The notes beneath the pieces were generated by a model. The model was given only the letters and a program-made list of their open reading frames with translations. It was not told the DNA's origin and did no database searches. A DNA stretch of 64,000 nt, taken from positions 3,534,001 to 3,598,000 of the forward strand of contig OX344752.2 in NCBI GenBank assembly GCA_947034885.2, given 5' to 3'. Made by a program: the position numbers and the translations under genes. The stretch comes from Thuidium tamariscinum. Taxonomy: Eukaryota; Streptophyta; Bryopsida; Hypnales; Thuidiaceae. This document shows positions 23,441-36,600 of the stretch, piece after piece (the first letter of the stretch is position 1; each line of letters opens with the position of its first letter).

Positions 23441-25269
23441 CGAACAATAGAGATGTCTATGAAGTTCAGACGTGCCCTTGCATAGGAACATTTTTGGAAC
23501 CAACAAATAAGTATGGTGGAAAGAGACAGAGACGAAGATGAAGACGCTTTAGACTTGGACAATCTTCCGTGTTGTGTTTTGGGGCCTCTTATTGAAAAAG
23601 ACTTGCAAAATGAATTCTATTCATATGAGAGTTCAATCGGCTTTCCATGGGAGATGAACTTAGGTGTGGACAATTTGGTTCAAATAGAGTCCTAGTCTTA
23701 CATTATGAAGAAATTCAGAGCACTATACTTTCAATAAAGAAATAAATCATTTGTTTTTATCTGATTCTGGTGATTTAGGGTTTGGCCCCATCTAAACTAT
23801 ATTTTTTGTCACTTCACCGAATTGCAATGGTAACAATTTTAGGAATCTTATTGAAGACTATCTAAAATGTCTGATTTTAGTTTTGCTTTGGAGAATCTAA
23901 TAGCCTCCTATGTAAAAGCTATTAGGTGTACCTCTCTACAAGTAAAATTATGTATAGGCATTTGATCCTCCATTTGAAACGGATGTTAGGATAGGCTTTG
24001 ATTTTGACAAGCCATTACCCATTGATTGCAAGTTGATTGAAGAGATTATGCAACTCAAACCTGTTGTGATATTGGAGTTCTAATCTTGTCCCGGTATGAT
24101 ATTTCAGTGGTTTTTGTCATTGCCACCTTGAACTTAAGCTTTGTGCCCGCGTGAGTGTAGGAGTAAAGAAGACTAGGAAATTTACTCAAGGATTGATGAG
24201 GATGAAAGGAAACTTTGGATGCACTAGTTATGAATGCTTAAAGCATCAATTGTTTGCATCTACGAGCAAAAAATCAAAAGGCTTCAAAATTTAGTACTTG
24301 TTGACTTTAGTGCCTTCATTAGTTCGGATTGAAGTCTGACTGAAGGGAAGCCTTATGCCTATAGATATTTACAACTTCCCATGGTTAAGGAAGAATACAT
24401 TTTAGATTAAGACTATGAGATAATTAAAGTAGCTTTTAGCAGGCTACTCTCACTAGCATTCATGTGTTTAAGTGTTTGTTAAAATGTGCAGCAATCTTTG
24501 CAAGATTGTAGGGTTGCTACTTGTGTTATTTCTAGCAGCAATTCTTAGAACCTTTAGTTATGGTGAGTGTTGTAATAAACATTTTTGTTTTTGGACTTAG
24601 TTCTTCATTAAAGTATATAAAGGGAATCAATTTAAATTTAATAGCAAGTTGAATGTAAATAAGGCAATAAATAACAAATAGACTTAGAAATATTCTTTAT
24701 AAAGATAGAAAGAGTCTTAGTTGGTAATATATATTTGAGGTTCTAAGAGATATGACTAATCATTTTAGAAATATAAATAGCCTTCTTTCTCAATTCACAA
24801 TTAGCACATAATATCAATTAGACTGTGCAAGAATGTGACTCAAGTTGCAACGATCATATCTTTCAATTGAAAAATAGCTAGAAGAATGATTGTCTAAATA
24901 TGTTTGTTGTTGAGCCACCGGGTAGGTGTGCCAATTTATTTGTGACATGTTAGAAATTATTGTTGTGTGAGTTATTTAAGTGGAGTGCATAAGACAATCA
25001 ATTCTGAATCTTGTAGCATTTGATTTCTAAATAGAAGATAAAAGTTATTTATGAAAAAAAATAAAACTATGAAAATGTGTAAAGTTGAAAGATGTAAATT
25101 AAATTGTGAATTCCAAAGTTTTGATTGCATTGCATTGTTGGACCACAAATACTTGTATGTTTTTTAATACCATCATAAAGTGATACCATTTACAATTTCA
25201 ATTATCACTTATTAGTCTTTTTGTCCTAAACATAACCTTAGTTGCTTCAACAAAAGTCCTACTTGACTT
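23441..25269. other. Spacer between repeat copies A and B; one short acidic frame
   Basis: The only noteworthy frame is 23513-23695 (+), 60 codons, with a charged start (DRDEDEDALDLD). It has no known homology that I can name. The rest is AT-rich with chance frames. Confidence 0.45.
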
Positions 25270-25573
25270 TCTGTGAGCGCTCCTAACTCCACCCTCGAGC
25301 TAAGAGTTTTTCACACGGGTCCTGTGTCTAATTGAGTTTTCTTTCTAATTGGATATTAAAAGAAAGCCTTCCAAGCAATGAACTCTTTTAGTCACGTCTT
25401 TTAAGTGTTTCTATTCTAATTTCGTGGTTATAATTCTATCCATTCTAGTCTAAAATTCAACCAAGCGATCCTATTCTATTCTATGGTATTGCCTAAATCG
25501 AATTCCAAGCATTTGGTAAAAAGAAACTTAATAGTAAAACAATGAGAATGAAAATCAAATGTGAGCGGTTTAC

Positions 25574-25669
25574 CTCCTCTGTGTAAATCTCCATAGTCCT
25601 GTCGTCAAACATCATCATGTGTAAATATTCTCCCACAACCTCGCCATTGAAATCATCCCGACTCTCCAT
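25574..25669 (-). CDS. Conserved 32-codon exon in copy B
   Basis: This is the counterpart of 18779-18874. The ATG is at 25669, the exon ends GAGGAG, and the donor is GTAAAC. Equal length, an intact frame and conservative replacements in both copies suggest that the peptide was under selection when the copies separated. No further exons were identified. Confidence 0.45.
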
Positions 25670-26654
25670 CTAATCCATAATAATTCTCACGTTGTTGGTC
25701 AATTAATTTTGTCCTGATTAAAAGAAATTAAAGGTTATGTAGCATTAATTCAATTGCGTAATTCTTTTAATTCCTAAATCCCCAGTAATTAGGAAATACT
25801 GCAATTAAATTAGTCTACCTAGTTTGTTAATATTCTATTCTAAAGGAATTAACGGAAATCTAATAGTTAACTATTTGTTGTTTTTTAGTTTTCTTTGTAA
25901 TCCTAAATTGATATTATAAAATTCCCACGGATTCTAATTGAATTAAATTAATTTGGAGGAGAAATTTCCTTCAAATATTTTCAAATCTAATTAATTTTTG
26001 GAATTGTTTAAAATCTTTAAAGAAATTAGTTGTCAATTTGTCCCTTCCCTTTTGTCTTATTAGAATATTTTAAATCAAAACTATTGTCAAATCTTTTCAA
26101 ATCTAATTAATTTTGAATTTGCGTTAATTTGTAAAGAAATTGGTTGTCAATTTGTTTGTTTCCCTTTTGGCCTATTAGGCCTAATAAAACAAAACCAACA
26201 AAATCCAAACCTTCTAAGAATCTAATTAATGACTAACTACCAAAGAATGTAGAACATTCCTAAAGAACGAGAATAAATTCAATAGTAATATTCTAAAGAA
26301 ATGGATTTTTTATTCCCAAGGGTCAACCCCCCAAGGAATAAGAATCAAGTTCAATAGTGTTATTCCTCGGAATTGAATTTTTTATTGGGAATTGCTTCCC
26401 TTGTTAGGATTCCTTCGCCTTAATCTTCCTAATCCTTCCTCCTCCTATTTCATTCTAGTTTCGGTGTGTTTTGCAACAACTTTGAGATGGAGATGGCTAT
26501 GGCGTTAGGAGCTTAAGCGAAGTTTATGTGAAGAATGTTGAGATTCCAAAAATTAGATTTTTAGAGAGAATCACCAAAAAAAAGAGAAGGGTTGTGGCTC
26601 CAACTGCCAACCCGGAGATTTTCTCAATAATCAAGTTTTTGAGATTTTGATGAT

Positions 26655-27000
26655 TTGTGCTTACCAAGTCTGGTTCGGCTTCTGGACTCCCGACTCCCCA
26701 CTGCCCCAGTGCCGCTCCCGACTCCCGACTCCCTGCCTCAGTTCGGTGTTGGTATCCTCCCGCTCCCTGCTCAGTTCGGTGCTGGTACCCCTCCCGTCCC
26801 CTGCCACGTGGTAGCCGCGGGTTGGTTGGACCCGTCCTCCCGACGCGTCAGAGCCTGCCGTGTGGCGTGGCGCGATTGGCGGTGGGACGGGGTGCCGGCC
26901 TCTCCCTCTATCTGGTTCGGTCCGGTACTGATGGTCTCCCCAGTTGGTCGACCGAATGGTTTGGTTGGACTGGGGTCTGGCTGGATGTTCTCATTCCAAA
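26655..27000. other. GC-rich island within copy B
   Basis: A block rich in CTCCCGACTCC and GGTTCGGT words stands out from the AT-rich repeat. It makes long overlapping frames in three phases, as expected from low A+T rather than coding. Copy A has a shorter equivalent at 19820-19960. It may be a promoter-like or CpG-rich part of the element. Confidence 0.5.
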
Positions 27001-29323
27001 TTTTTGTAAACACATAAGGTTTTTTGGTGGATTTTTGGACTTAATACTAACTACGGTGAATCTCTACGTGAACTAACTTCAATTTCTACTTGCACTAATT
27101 TCTATCTTTGAGCTTTCTTAAACGAAATAAATAATGAGCGAGTACTATGAGGGTGGGATTTTCTGAAATAAGGCCAATGACTAAGCCATTATTTTCATAA
27201 GCCCGGAATTTTGAGATTATGGAATGTAATAGTGATTAACCAGAAGTGTCACACTAGTCTTTCCCCAACTTTGCTCATCACCTATAACTCTTGGAGTTAT
27301 TATGGTGCTTTAGATTTTCACCTTTTTTATTCCAATGAGTAGAGCTTCGCCGTATAATGGGTTCTCCGGTAGTATTTTAAGAATTTTAATCGCAAAAGGA
27401 GGTACACATGACAGTGTTGAACCGAACTTTCACTTTAAATTCCCAAAATTTCCTAGTATTTCAAGATTTTGTCACCAAAGGAGGTACACATGATAGTGTT
27501 TGAACCAAACTTTGGCACTCAATGGTTGAAATTTCCAACGAAACAGTTAAGGCTTAGTCTTTTCACAGAAAAGAGTTTCTAGAATTGATTGAAGGGGCCC
27601 TAAGCCTTCAAGATTTCTATATCAAAACACAAAACAAGACTTGGCCAAGAATTTTGGTCTAAGTAGTGCTCCGACCACGTCGGTAGCACAGAAGAAGAAC
27701 AAAGTGTCGGTGCGAGAAACAAGGGTACTAGCAACCTCGAGGGGGGCCCTTATATACTCGTGGCCGGGCCCCTCTCGGTAATTGCCAGTGAAAACACTTT
27801 GTTACTTCTTATCCTAAACTACCCTAATGTAATTCCAAAATATTAGTTGTTTAATGGTGGAAATTTCTAAAAACATCCCCATTTGGCAAACAAAATCTTG
27901 GCCAAATCAAATCCAAGATCTTAACCCAAAATATTTTGGAATTAATCCTAATTTACATAGATATTTTGCAAATTAACCAAAAGTCATTTTGAAAATTGTC
28001 TTTCTTTAGCCCAAAGATGGTTTTTTACGCAAGAAAGAGATCTTGACCAAATCCAATCTTTGATTTTCCAAGAGATATTTTCAAAATCACTTCTAATTAA
28101 CCGCAATTAACGATTAAAAAGTCAAACTAAGAGCTGACCCTCTCTATCTTTTAGGGAACAACTCGAAACGGAAAACCATCTATGCCATTGTCTTCAGAAG
28201 ACCCCAATTAGCCTAAAGGACCCCTTACCCCTCACTCCTAGGCCGTTTGCGCGCCCATATTGGAATTACGGTAACTCCAATTAAAAGTCAAAAATCTAAC
28301 TTCTAGGATTTGCGCATTTTGATGAATCTATCAGGCCAGGGTTGTTAGGAATGTCCATGAGAGTAAGGAATGACTCCTTATTTGCGACAATCGGACATCA
28401 TTCGCTCCTAATACGCCAATCAACTCGCCGCCAACTTGTAACTTTTAGTGAAATTCGATGTCGATGCCGGTTCTGGTAGTTGAGAATGTCAGAATGTCTT
28501 CAAAATTGACCGGGCGCTTATTAAGCACACAAAAACATATCCTAATTTTTAGTGAGATTTTACTGCATCATACGTAATTTCTATGAATTTACGAACATTT
28601 CTATGCGCGGTTGACTTCCCATGGAGTCAACGTGGAATTTCGGAAAAATCCGAAATAAATTGGGTAACATCTAGGGCACTCCTAGATTCTTGGTGTAAGT
28701 CCCATGCAACCTTGCACCTTTCTAATTTTAGTAATTTTGGAATTACTTTGCCCAATTTGGACAATTTAATTCACGATGCCCGGAAATCTTGGACAATTGT
28801 TTGATTCTTGTTCGCTCTTGGCATGCTCCTACCCTTGGAACACCTCTCTGTAGTCTTCAATCTCCAATCCTCCATCTTTTATCTCGTGAAGTTCGAATTC
28901 TCCAAATACATTGTAGTGGTTTTACTTTTAAATCCAATTTGTTCCAAAATTGAACTTAAGCCCTAGTAACTCTTCTAGGCTCGTAGTAGACTCTTTCGGC
29001 TTAGTCAGTATGCCATGTGCATCCTTAAAAGGTTGATTTTGCATAGACAATCACTAGGATTGACTAACTCTCGATTCCTTATTCCTCTCGAAATTACTAA
29101 ATCTTCACATAAACTTGCTTTGGAGACTTAGAATGATTCAAATTTCTAGGATTAGGAATTTTCCACCTTCTAAGTGGGTTTTCCACCATTTTGGCATAGA
29201 TTGACACCAAAACTCCCTCAATACTCTTTTTATGTCTTTTCTTTGAATATTTTGGATAAATTTTGCTATTTAATTGCGAAAAATGGATCCAGAGTCCTGA
29301 GTGCCATCTCGAGGGCTCACACC

Positions 29324-32244
29324 TAGCAATGTGCCACAAAGACGGATTACAATCGGTTTCAAAAACCTTAGTAGCATGTGTACATACCGAGCTTGGTTCA
29401 CCTTCATCTTTTACAATTGGCGTTGATGTGCTTGCTTCTCTCCTTACTCTAATTGAGCGAGTCTGAACCATTGGTGCTGAGAAGTTAACTATATCGTGGC
29501 GATGAGAATCGCCGTCCGCCCCTGGTGGAAGATCTAATTTGCACTTCATGGATCCAAAAAGTTCTTTGCCTTCCAAATGTGGGACCCGCATAGCGAATAA
29601 CTAGGCACTAGGAAGTTTGGCAACAATCTCAGTAAACTTAGCTAGATTCTTGCTTCGTCTTGCAGCTCGAAGGCGAAGTTCATCCAAGTTGGGGCCAGTG
29701 CCAGATGCATATCCTTGAAGGTATGCCCAGTAGTTGCTTGATTGTTGAATAGCTCGCATCATGTCATCTGTAGTAGCAATGTACAAGCAAGTACCTCTCT
29801 TTCCGGACATTTGCAACCACTTGTTGTGCATTGTTTCTGCTAGGTTGCAAGAAGGCATTTCTGCTAGTTCCTCCAAGCTCAAGTTCTGTACCACAACAAA
29901 CGTTTCACATTCATGTGGTAAGGCTTCTTACGTTCTAAAATGCCTATTATTGAATTCAAAACTAATTAACAACATGTCTAATTTGTACATTGCTAGAGTT
30001 TTGTGAAGAAGTCATTAGATTTCAAAAACATGAATTTCTAGCTCTTAAGGCATTTTTTCTTGAATACAATTTGAGTTGTTAGTCTAAAATGTAAGAAAAT
30101 TGAAGAAGCATATAACTTACCAACTCTAGAAATCCACCCCACTGTCGATAGCGAAAGTGCCAAAAACCAAACCAATTATCAAGAGCTTGGAGAGAATCTT
30201 TGGATGCAGCCCTTGAAGAATGCCACCATCCTTTAATTGCAAGGTATCTTTCTTCAGCTTCGGCCATTGTTTTAGCATCTTTGTATTGTTTATAAAGCCT
30301 TTTGTGAGTTTCCTGGAACTGAGGTTGAATGTGCTTTTCAGTGTGTCTATTCAGAGATGTCGTCCAATGAAGTAAACACGAGCGCTCCCGATCTTGCATA
30401 GGCTCTTGTTTGTTGCCACTTCCACAAACGACACGAACAGCATGCCAGTTGGCCATTGCGTTGTCAGCCATGAAGCCCTTAAAATTTGGAGATGGAATAC
30501 CATGGCGTGCCATAATAGAATTTAGAGATCTCCACATTTGCTCTTGTGACAACGCATCTTCATTCATCATGTCACAAACACAAATGGTGAGAACTCGACA
30601 AAACTCAGCATCATAGACATGTGCAGCCATTGTTGTCCATCCCTTCACCCTTTTTACATGGTCAAACATGCACCAAGATGATTGTAGATCTCCACTCGGT
30701 TGCATTCTCTTTACAAGATCCACTCCACTTACTCGACCTTCTTCAGACATCTTTAAAAGATAAACCTTTTCTTTACCTTGGCCTGGAAACACACTATCTT
30801 GGATGTAGGAATATGCACTTCTCTTCTTCAATGATATGATGTTGTCTATAGGTCCTCCACTTGCAGTGTGACGAAAATTGGAGATTGTATTTCGAATACT
30901 CGGTGAACTGAGTATTCGAAACTTTTCCATCACCGCTTCTAGTGCCTGACCTTTGAGAGGCTTTGGCTCGCCCTCCAGTTCTTCATTCTGAAACAACTCA
31001 GATGTAAGGAACTCTTTGCTAGCAACAAAACTTATGGCTGAATTAGTAGCAGATGGTATTTTATAAACTTCCTGATTTATCAAAGATGTTGTCCGCTCAA
31101 CAGATGCACGACAAACACCCCTTCCAACGGGATGTTTGTGATAGCCAACATGGATACAAGCTCTTCCAGAACCATTAGAATTGAAGACCCTATACATGCG
31201 ACAAGGACATAATGACTTGCAAGAAGGGGACACTTTGTAGATTCGACATACAACAGTGGATTTTGTAGGCGATTCATTCCCTACAACAAAGATAACAGGT
31301 GATGACCCCTCCCACTCACTCTCGTTTTTGTCTCCACCACGTCGCACTCTAGGGCAATCTAGATTCTCGCATATTAGATGTCCAATACAAAAAGAATAGC
31401 GAAACTTCAGACCAAAGTCATTAGCAATATTTGTAGTGTGTGTGTGTGTCCACATGTGTCCATCAAACCTACGATCCATGCCCTCTAATAAACGACCTAC
31501 AGAGGAAGAGGATTGCAATCTGGACAAACCACCAGAGGAAGATGATGGAGACGAAAAAATGAGCAATTCAAAAAGTACATCTCCATTGAATGATTGTGGA
31601 AGATGAGGGACAGACTCAACTTGAAGTTCATCTAGGTTCAAGAACTTCAACTCATTCTGAGCGCGTGGACGACTCTGCATATCCTTGAGGCATTGAAAGA
31701 CACTATGAACTTGCGTTGAATTTTGTGTACCTACTGACGGCAAAGTGCTACCATCAACATCTTGATTCATCACCAAAATAGTATCTTCGTCAAACTCAGG
31801 TATGGGAGACAACTTTCCAACTACTTCACTAACCAAAACAGCGTCGTCATCATCAGACTCGCTAAGATCGATATGGATAGGATCCAAAGGCTCTACTTTT
31901 ATACGACTTCCGAAAGGCATTTGCGTTGTAGACGTTACAGATTCAAGTGTGACAACATTAGGTGACACTGACTTTGCAATACTTGGGGTCCCAAATGCAT
32001 GGTACTTGCTAGAGGGTAGTCTCCATACATCTTCTTCCTCACTCTTAATCTTCAGTTGCATGATAGTTGACACAAGTTGTCCTCCATCAGAATCAAATAG
32101 CTCCTCTTCCACCCACAAAGAAGACAAGTTGAGGTTGAACCTTACACTAAGAATCAATGCAGATACGCATGCTACACCATCGTCGTTGCAAGGAAATGAT
32201 ATTGGAATGCTAGACCCATCACCACAAACAAATGCCATGTCCAT
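29324..32244 (-). pseudogene. Transposase-like protein with Cys/His cluster and DDE-like core
   Basis: The first ATG in frame is at 32244. Exon 1 runs to 30121, the intron is 29886-30120 (GTAAGT..CAG), and exon 2 starts at 29885. An in-frame TAG at 29601-29603 interrupts exon 2. The frame then continues about 90 codons to the junction with repeat copy B, so the true C-terminus is lost. Counting from the leucine-type start six codons upstream, the first ~270 residues are Ser/Asp-rich. A Cys/His cluster at 292-384 includes CPC and HVGYHKHPV, like the zinc fingers (GCM/WRKY or FLYWCH style) of Mutator-like transposases. Residues ~540-720 hold YDAE, FMADNA, CLLHW and FWHFRYRQWGGF, which suggest an RNase H-type core. 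Family assignment is inference; it has the look of a MULE-type transposase or a domesticated relative. It is transcribed divergently from the small gene at 32803. Confidence 0.6.
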
Positions 32245-32802
32245 ATTGGCATGTGCATACAATCTACAAACTTTTACTCATGGTCTTTGCTTGCATGGTA
32301 ACATTTAAAAGCTTGTTGATTTGTAGTAGGAGGTAGAAGGCTGTGAAGTAGTTGATTTTGAGAGTAGCCGTTTTTGGCTATTGGCTTCTAGTGATTTGAA
32401 ATTTGAATTTGAAAAGGCTTACATTAAAGGATTTCAAATTTGGCCGACAATTAAATTCTTGTATTTGAATTACCATTAGACAATCCTCAGATAGATTATA
32501 AATTTTAAATAGCGCCACATGCAAAAGATGGAGGCACATTAAAAGCTAGGAAATGGAGGCTCCCTAACCTCTCTTATTGTAAGGATGATATGTTCAAATG
32601 TAAGAATAATTATGAAGTAGGTGAGCGAAGAAGGAAAGATCTTAGTGATTGTTGATGTCGTCATAAATAGATGTCCTTCCATTCGATTAGATGGAAATGC
32701 ATTCATCAGACTTTGAGAGTGCTATGTATAGGCGAGATGGAAAAGTTGATACTACATTGAGAAATAGAATTAGTTTTATGTGAGTGTTTTCATTTTGCAG
32801 GG

Positions 32803-33159
32803 ATGCCAAAAGGTTCTCATAGGAAGAGATGTAAGGCAGGTCTTTTGTTTTGTAGTAAGAAGCAGTTAGAGAAATTGAGGATGCTTCGACATTTGCAAAA
32901 AGCCAATGGAGGTGATATGAGTAGTACTATTCGGACCTTGTTGTATGAAGATGATAGAATTGAAGTCGGACATATTGAGTGTGGAGATAGTTGTATACAA
33001 AGTATAGAAGGAGCGAAGGTTGCTGAGCTTGATAGCCTGGATGAAATTGAAGACAATGTGCGTCAATCAAGTGCACTTGCAGATATCATGTTGCTTGAAA
33101 GTATAGAGTTGGTAAGTGAATCAATTTTTTTGATAGAAGATGAGTCATTAGAAATTTAG
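32803..33159 (+). CDS. Small hypothetical protein, basic N-terminus and acidic C-terminus
   Basis: The 118-codon frame starts with a Lys/Arg/His-rich stretch (MPKGSHRKRCK) that resembles a nuclear-targeting or nucleic-acid-binding segment. It ends in an acidic, Leu/Ile/Ser-rich tail (SESIFLIEDESLEI). No domain is recognised. It lies between the divergent transposase-like gene and the ParB-methyltransferase gene. A polypyrimidine tract and TTAG acceptor near 33200, just after its stop, may indicate a further exon. It could be an accessory protein of the same mobile locus or the first exon of a longer gene. Confidence 0.4.
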   Translation: MPKGSHRKRCKAGLLFCSKKQLEKLRMLRHLQKANGGDMSSTIRTLLYEDDRIEVGHIECGDSCIQSIEGAKVAELDSLDEIEDNVRQSSALADIMLLESIELVSESIFLIEDESLEI

Positions 33160-33689
33160 AAGGTGAATATTTGAATTTATATGAATTTTTTTTTCTTAGA
33201 GGTGCATTAGGAACAAAACATCATTTCGTGAATTTCAAGAAGACGATTCTAATGGTATATAGCATGTAAAAAACGGAGCTTTTTTGAACATTCTACGGCC
33301 TAAAAACGAATTCAGCATATTGGAATCTTCTCTGAAATCTTCAGAATCAGTAGATTTTTTGACCAAATCTTGCCTGCGTAGTTTTTAGAGAAGTTTGCTG
33401 ATTTTTGTAAAATCACTCGGGAGTCCAAAAAATCTGAAAAAAATTGGAGTGAGTGCTAAGGTTATAATCTACGCATAGAAAAATTTTGGATTCAAAATCT
33501 TCAAAATCGCAGATGTTATTCAAGAGATTCTCTTGCCCTAAATCTACCAATTTTGTACTCTTTTTTTTTTTTTTTTTTTTCCCAGACCAGCGCATTGCAC
33601 AATCGCACACATCCTGGGGTTTGCTCTCTTCCACACTTTCTTTGTTTTCTTCGTGTGTTGCGTTGTACATTGGTGGGTGTTCTTTTGCA

Positions 33690-36600
33690 ATGAACTTACG
33701 AAGTGCAACAATGCGGAAGGATGGAGAGGCGCCTCAAGAAGGTGGCGAAGGCGGCGAGGGCAGCGAGGGTGTACCTGATTGCATCGAAGGTGTCCACGGG
33801 CTGGAAATTGAAGCCACCGAAATACCATAGCAGGTAACATTTCTGACCATCTTTGTGCTATACCTCATCGCCTTGTTAATGAGGCATCAATTTTGAGTTT
33901 TTCTTTCCTGTCCTCGAGTTGGCAGAAGTTTAGAAGACATGTTCGAAAAAAGTTCTTTTTTGCTAATTTAGGGTGTAGAAGACCACCTCGTCAACGAGGT
34001 GGCAATTCACAGCTTTCTACTGCAAGGTTGCAATCAGCTACCAATACATTCAAAAACATGTTTCAGATTTTCTTTCAATTGTTGATTTAGGTTGTAGAAG
34101 GCCGCCTCGTCAACGAGGTGGCAAATTCAGTTTTTCTATAGTTCTCATCAATTAGTCTAAGCTTGCTCTACATATTGTAGAATTTTTTTCCAATGGCTGA
34201 TTTTGGTTTTAGAAGACTACCTTGTCAATGAGGTGGTAATTTCAGATTCTAGGGTTATGATGAACTAGTCAAAGCTTGTTAAAAATGTTGTTGAATTTTT
34301 TTCTTTAATGCTTGATTTTGTTTGTAGAAGATCGCCTCGTCAACGAGGTGACAATTTGAAACTCTTTAGGGTTATGATGAACTAGTCAAAGCTTGCTTGA
34401 AATGTTGCTGAATTTTTTTCAAAGGCTGATTTTACTTGTATAAGACCAGCTCGTCAACGAGGTGACAATTTCAGATTCTTTAGGGTTATGATGAACTAAT
34501 CAAAGCTTGCCAAGCGTGTTTTCTAGTTTTATTCTCAATGGCTAATTTTGATTGAGAAACACCACCTCGTCAACGAGGTGAAAATTTGAAACTCTTTAGG
34601 GTTGTAATGAAGTAGTCTAAGCTTGCTAGGAAAGTTACTAAATTTTTTTCAAAGGTTGATTTTACTTCTACAAGACCACCTCGTCAATGAGGTGACAATT
34701 TGAAATTCTTTAGGGTTGTAATGAAGTAGTCCAAGCTTGCTAGGAATGTTACTGAATTTTTTTTTACATGGCTGATTTTGCTTCTACAAGATAGCCTCGT
34801 CAACGAAGTGACAATTTGAAACTCTTTAGGCTTTAAATGAAGTAGTCCAAGCTTGCCAAGCATGTTGCTGAATTTTTTTTTACATGACTGATTTTGCTTC
34901 TATAAGATAGCCTCGTCAACGAAGTGACAATTTGAAACTCTTTAGGCTTCAAATGAAGTAGTCCAAGCTTGCCAAGCATGTTGCTGAATTTTTTTTTACA
35001 TGGCTGATTTTGCTTCTATAAGATAGCCTCGTCAACGAAGTGACAATTTGAGATTCTCTAAGGTTGTAATCAACTAATCCAAGCTTGCTAAATATGTTTC
35101 AGATTTTTTGTAATGGCTGATTTTGTTTCTAAAATACCACCTCATCCTACACCTTGTTGATGAAATAGAGTTTTATGGACATTGATGGAGGGCTTCTCCA
35201 AGTGGAAGGATTGGACCTCATCATCAATGATGATTCTCAGCCTACCATTACCATTGCACCGGTAAGATTGGTTTCGAACTCTTTTTGCTTTTATGCATAC
35301 TTCATTGACTATTCTTGTTGCACCATTGTGATTCATTATCCATTGACTTTCAATATAATGTTTTTTACTATTAACTACATTTTTTGTTTGAATGTACCAT
35401 TCATTATAGGTGGATCACATTGTTCAAAGTGAAGGTCTTGATCCATCTTTTGAGGGTCGAACTGTGGAGGAGGTGGAACAAGATGTGCGGAATGGTCAAA
35501 AACTTGACTCCAATGCTGTTATCAACAATATGTTATTCAATGGTGGTGGATCAGGATCGCGCTTTGATATTCCTTTGAGTAGGATGATAGGACTTCCATT
35601 GGTTCGCCCCCTCCTTCAGAGTCAAGTGAAACAATTGGAGGCTGAGTTTGTCCATGGGTACCGACAAGGTGATCGGGTACTTTATGTGTCTACTACAAAT
35701 GACAAGGGACTATGCAAATTAGTAACCCTGGAGATTGTGGAGACATGGGATGATCATTGGATAGAGGAGAATGACCAATTTGAATGTTGGTTGAAGTTTC
35801 AACCATCCATCTCACATTTGTCAAAGCATATGTTATTTGTGTGGGATGGCAACCATAGATTGGCAGTTTGGTATGATTACATCAACAGGATGCATTGATA
35901 TGATCGTGAGAAGCATATACCCGTTGATTGTATGCTTTTGGTATCAGAGGGTCGTACATGCATTCTATTGAAGGCTATGAATGACATCAATTGGTGAGTT
36001 CCAATTTCTATTTCAAATGTTTTTTCTTAAACTTCATCACTTCCTTTGGTGTATTGCACTACTCTGTGATTTCAAATTCCTTTATCTTACTTTCTATTTT
36101 GTGGCTAATTGTAGGTCTACAGAGCATTCCCATGTCAAGAGCAATTTGGTTCAACAATTGCACAGGATGAGTACATATGGCAACATGAAACTGGAGGAAT
36201 TTAAAGGTCTTCTAAGCGATGAGGATTACAAGAAATGCGAGAATAGGAAACTCCTAGGTGCTTGGTATCCATTGACATCAAACGTCTTCATACAATTTCT
36301 TCATCGGGTGAGTGTACAATCTTTGCTTAAGTTTTTCATTCATTTGTTGAATTTTCTTAAATTTGTTCTACATTGGTTTAACACTCTTATTTTTCATGTG
36401 CAGCAAGAGATTGCTATTGTTTCAGATGCTGCAGTACAAACATACTATGAGAAAACCAAGCCCGAAGATCGAACTCCAAGAGGTGTACATGACGCCATGA
36501 CTCTAGCCGCCACTGTAGCTATCAAGAGATTTCGAACAGAGTTTGATAAGCAATCAGCCATCACAAATCCCAAAAATGGTGTTGGATTTTTGGAAGAGGT

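Larger units (their letters stand above)
25270..29323 (-). repeat. Long dispersed repeat, copy B (younger, truncated)
   Basis: This copy is collinear with A but about 1 kb shorter, missing most of the 19980-21250 part of A. It is less mutated. The right end stops abruptly after GGCTCACACC, where copy A continues into the minisatellite. From there the transposase-like pseudogene begins. This abrupt switch marks an insertion or deletion junction at about 29323. Confidence 0.72.

Noticed and set aside
26655-27076. Long overlapping frames of 120-139 codons rich in Pro, Ser and Gly
   Set aside because: Three phases are open at once in a GC-rich island of a repeat, which is expected when TAA, TAG and TGA are rare; no motif is present.
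33486-33689. Upstream extension of exon 1 of the ParB-methyltransferase gene
   Set aside because: It reads through a 22-base T run (33559-33580), giving a Phe run; more likely promoter or leader, so the ATG at 33690 was preferred.
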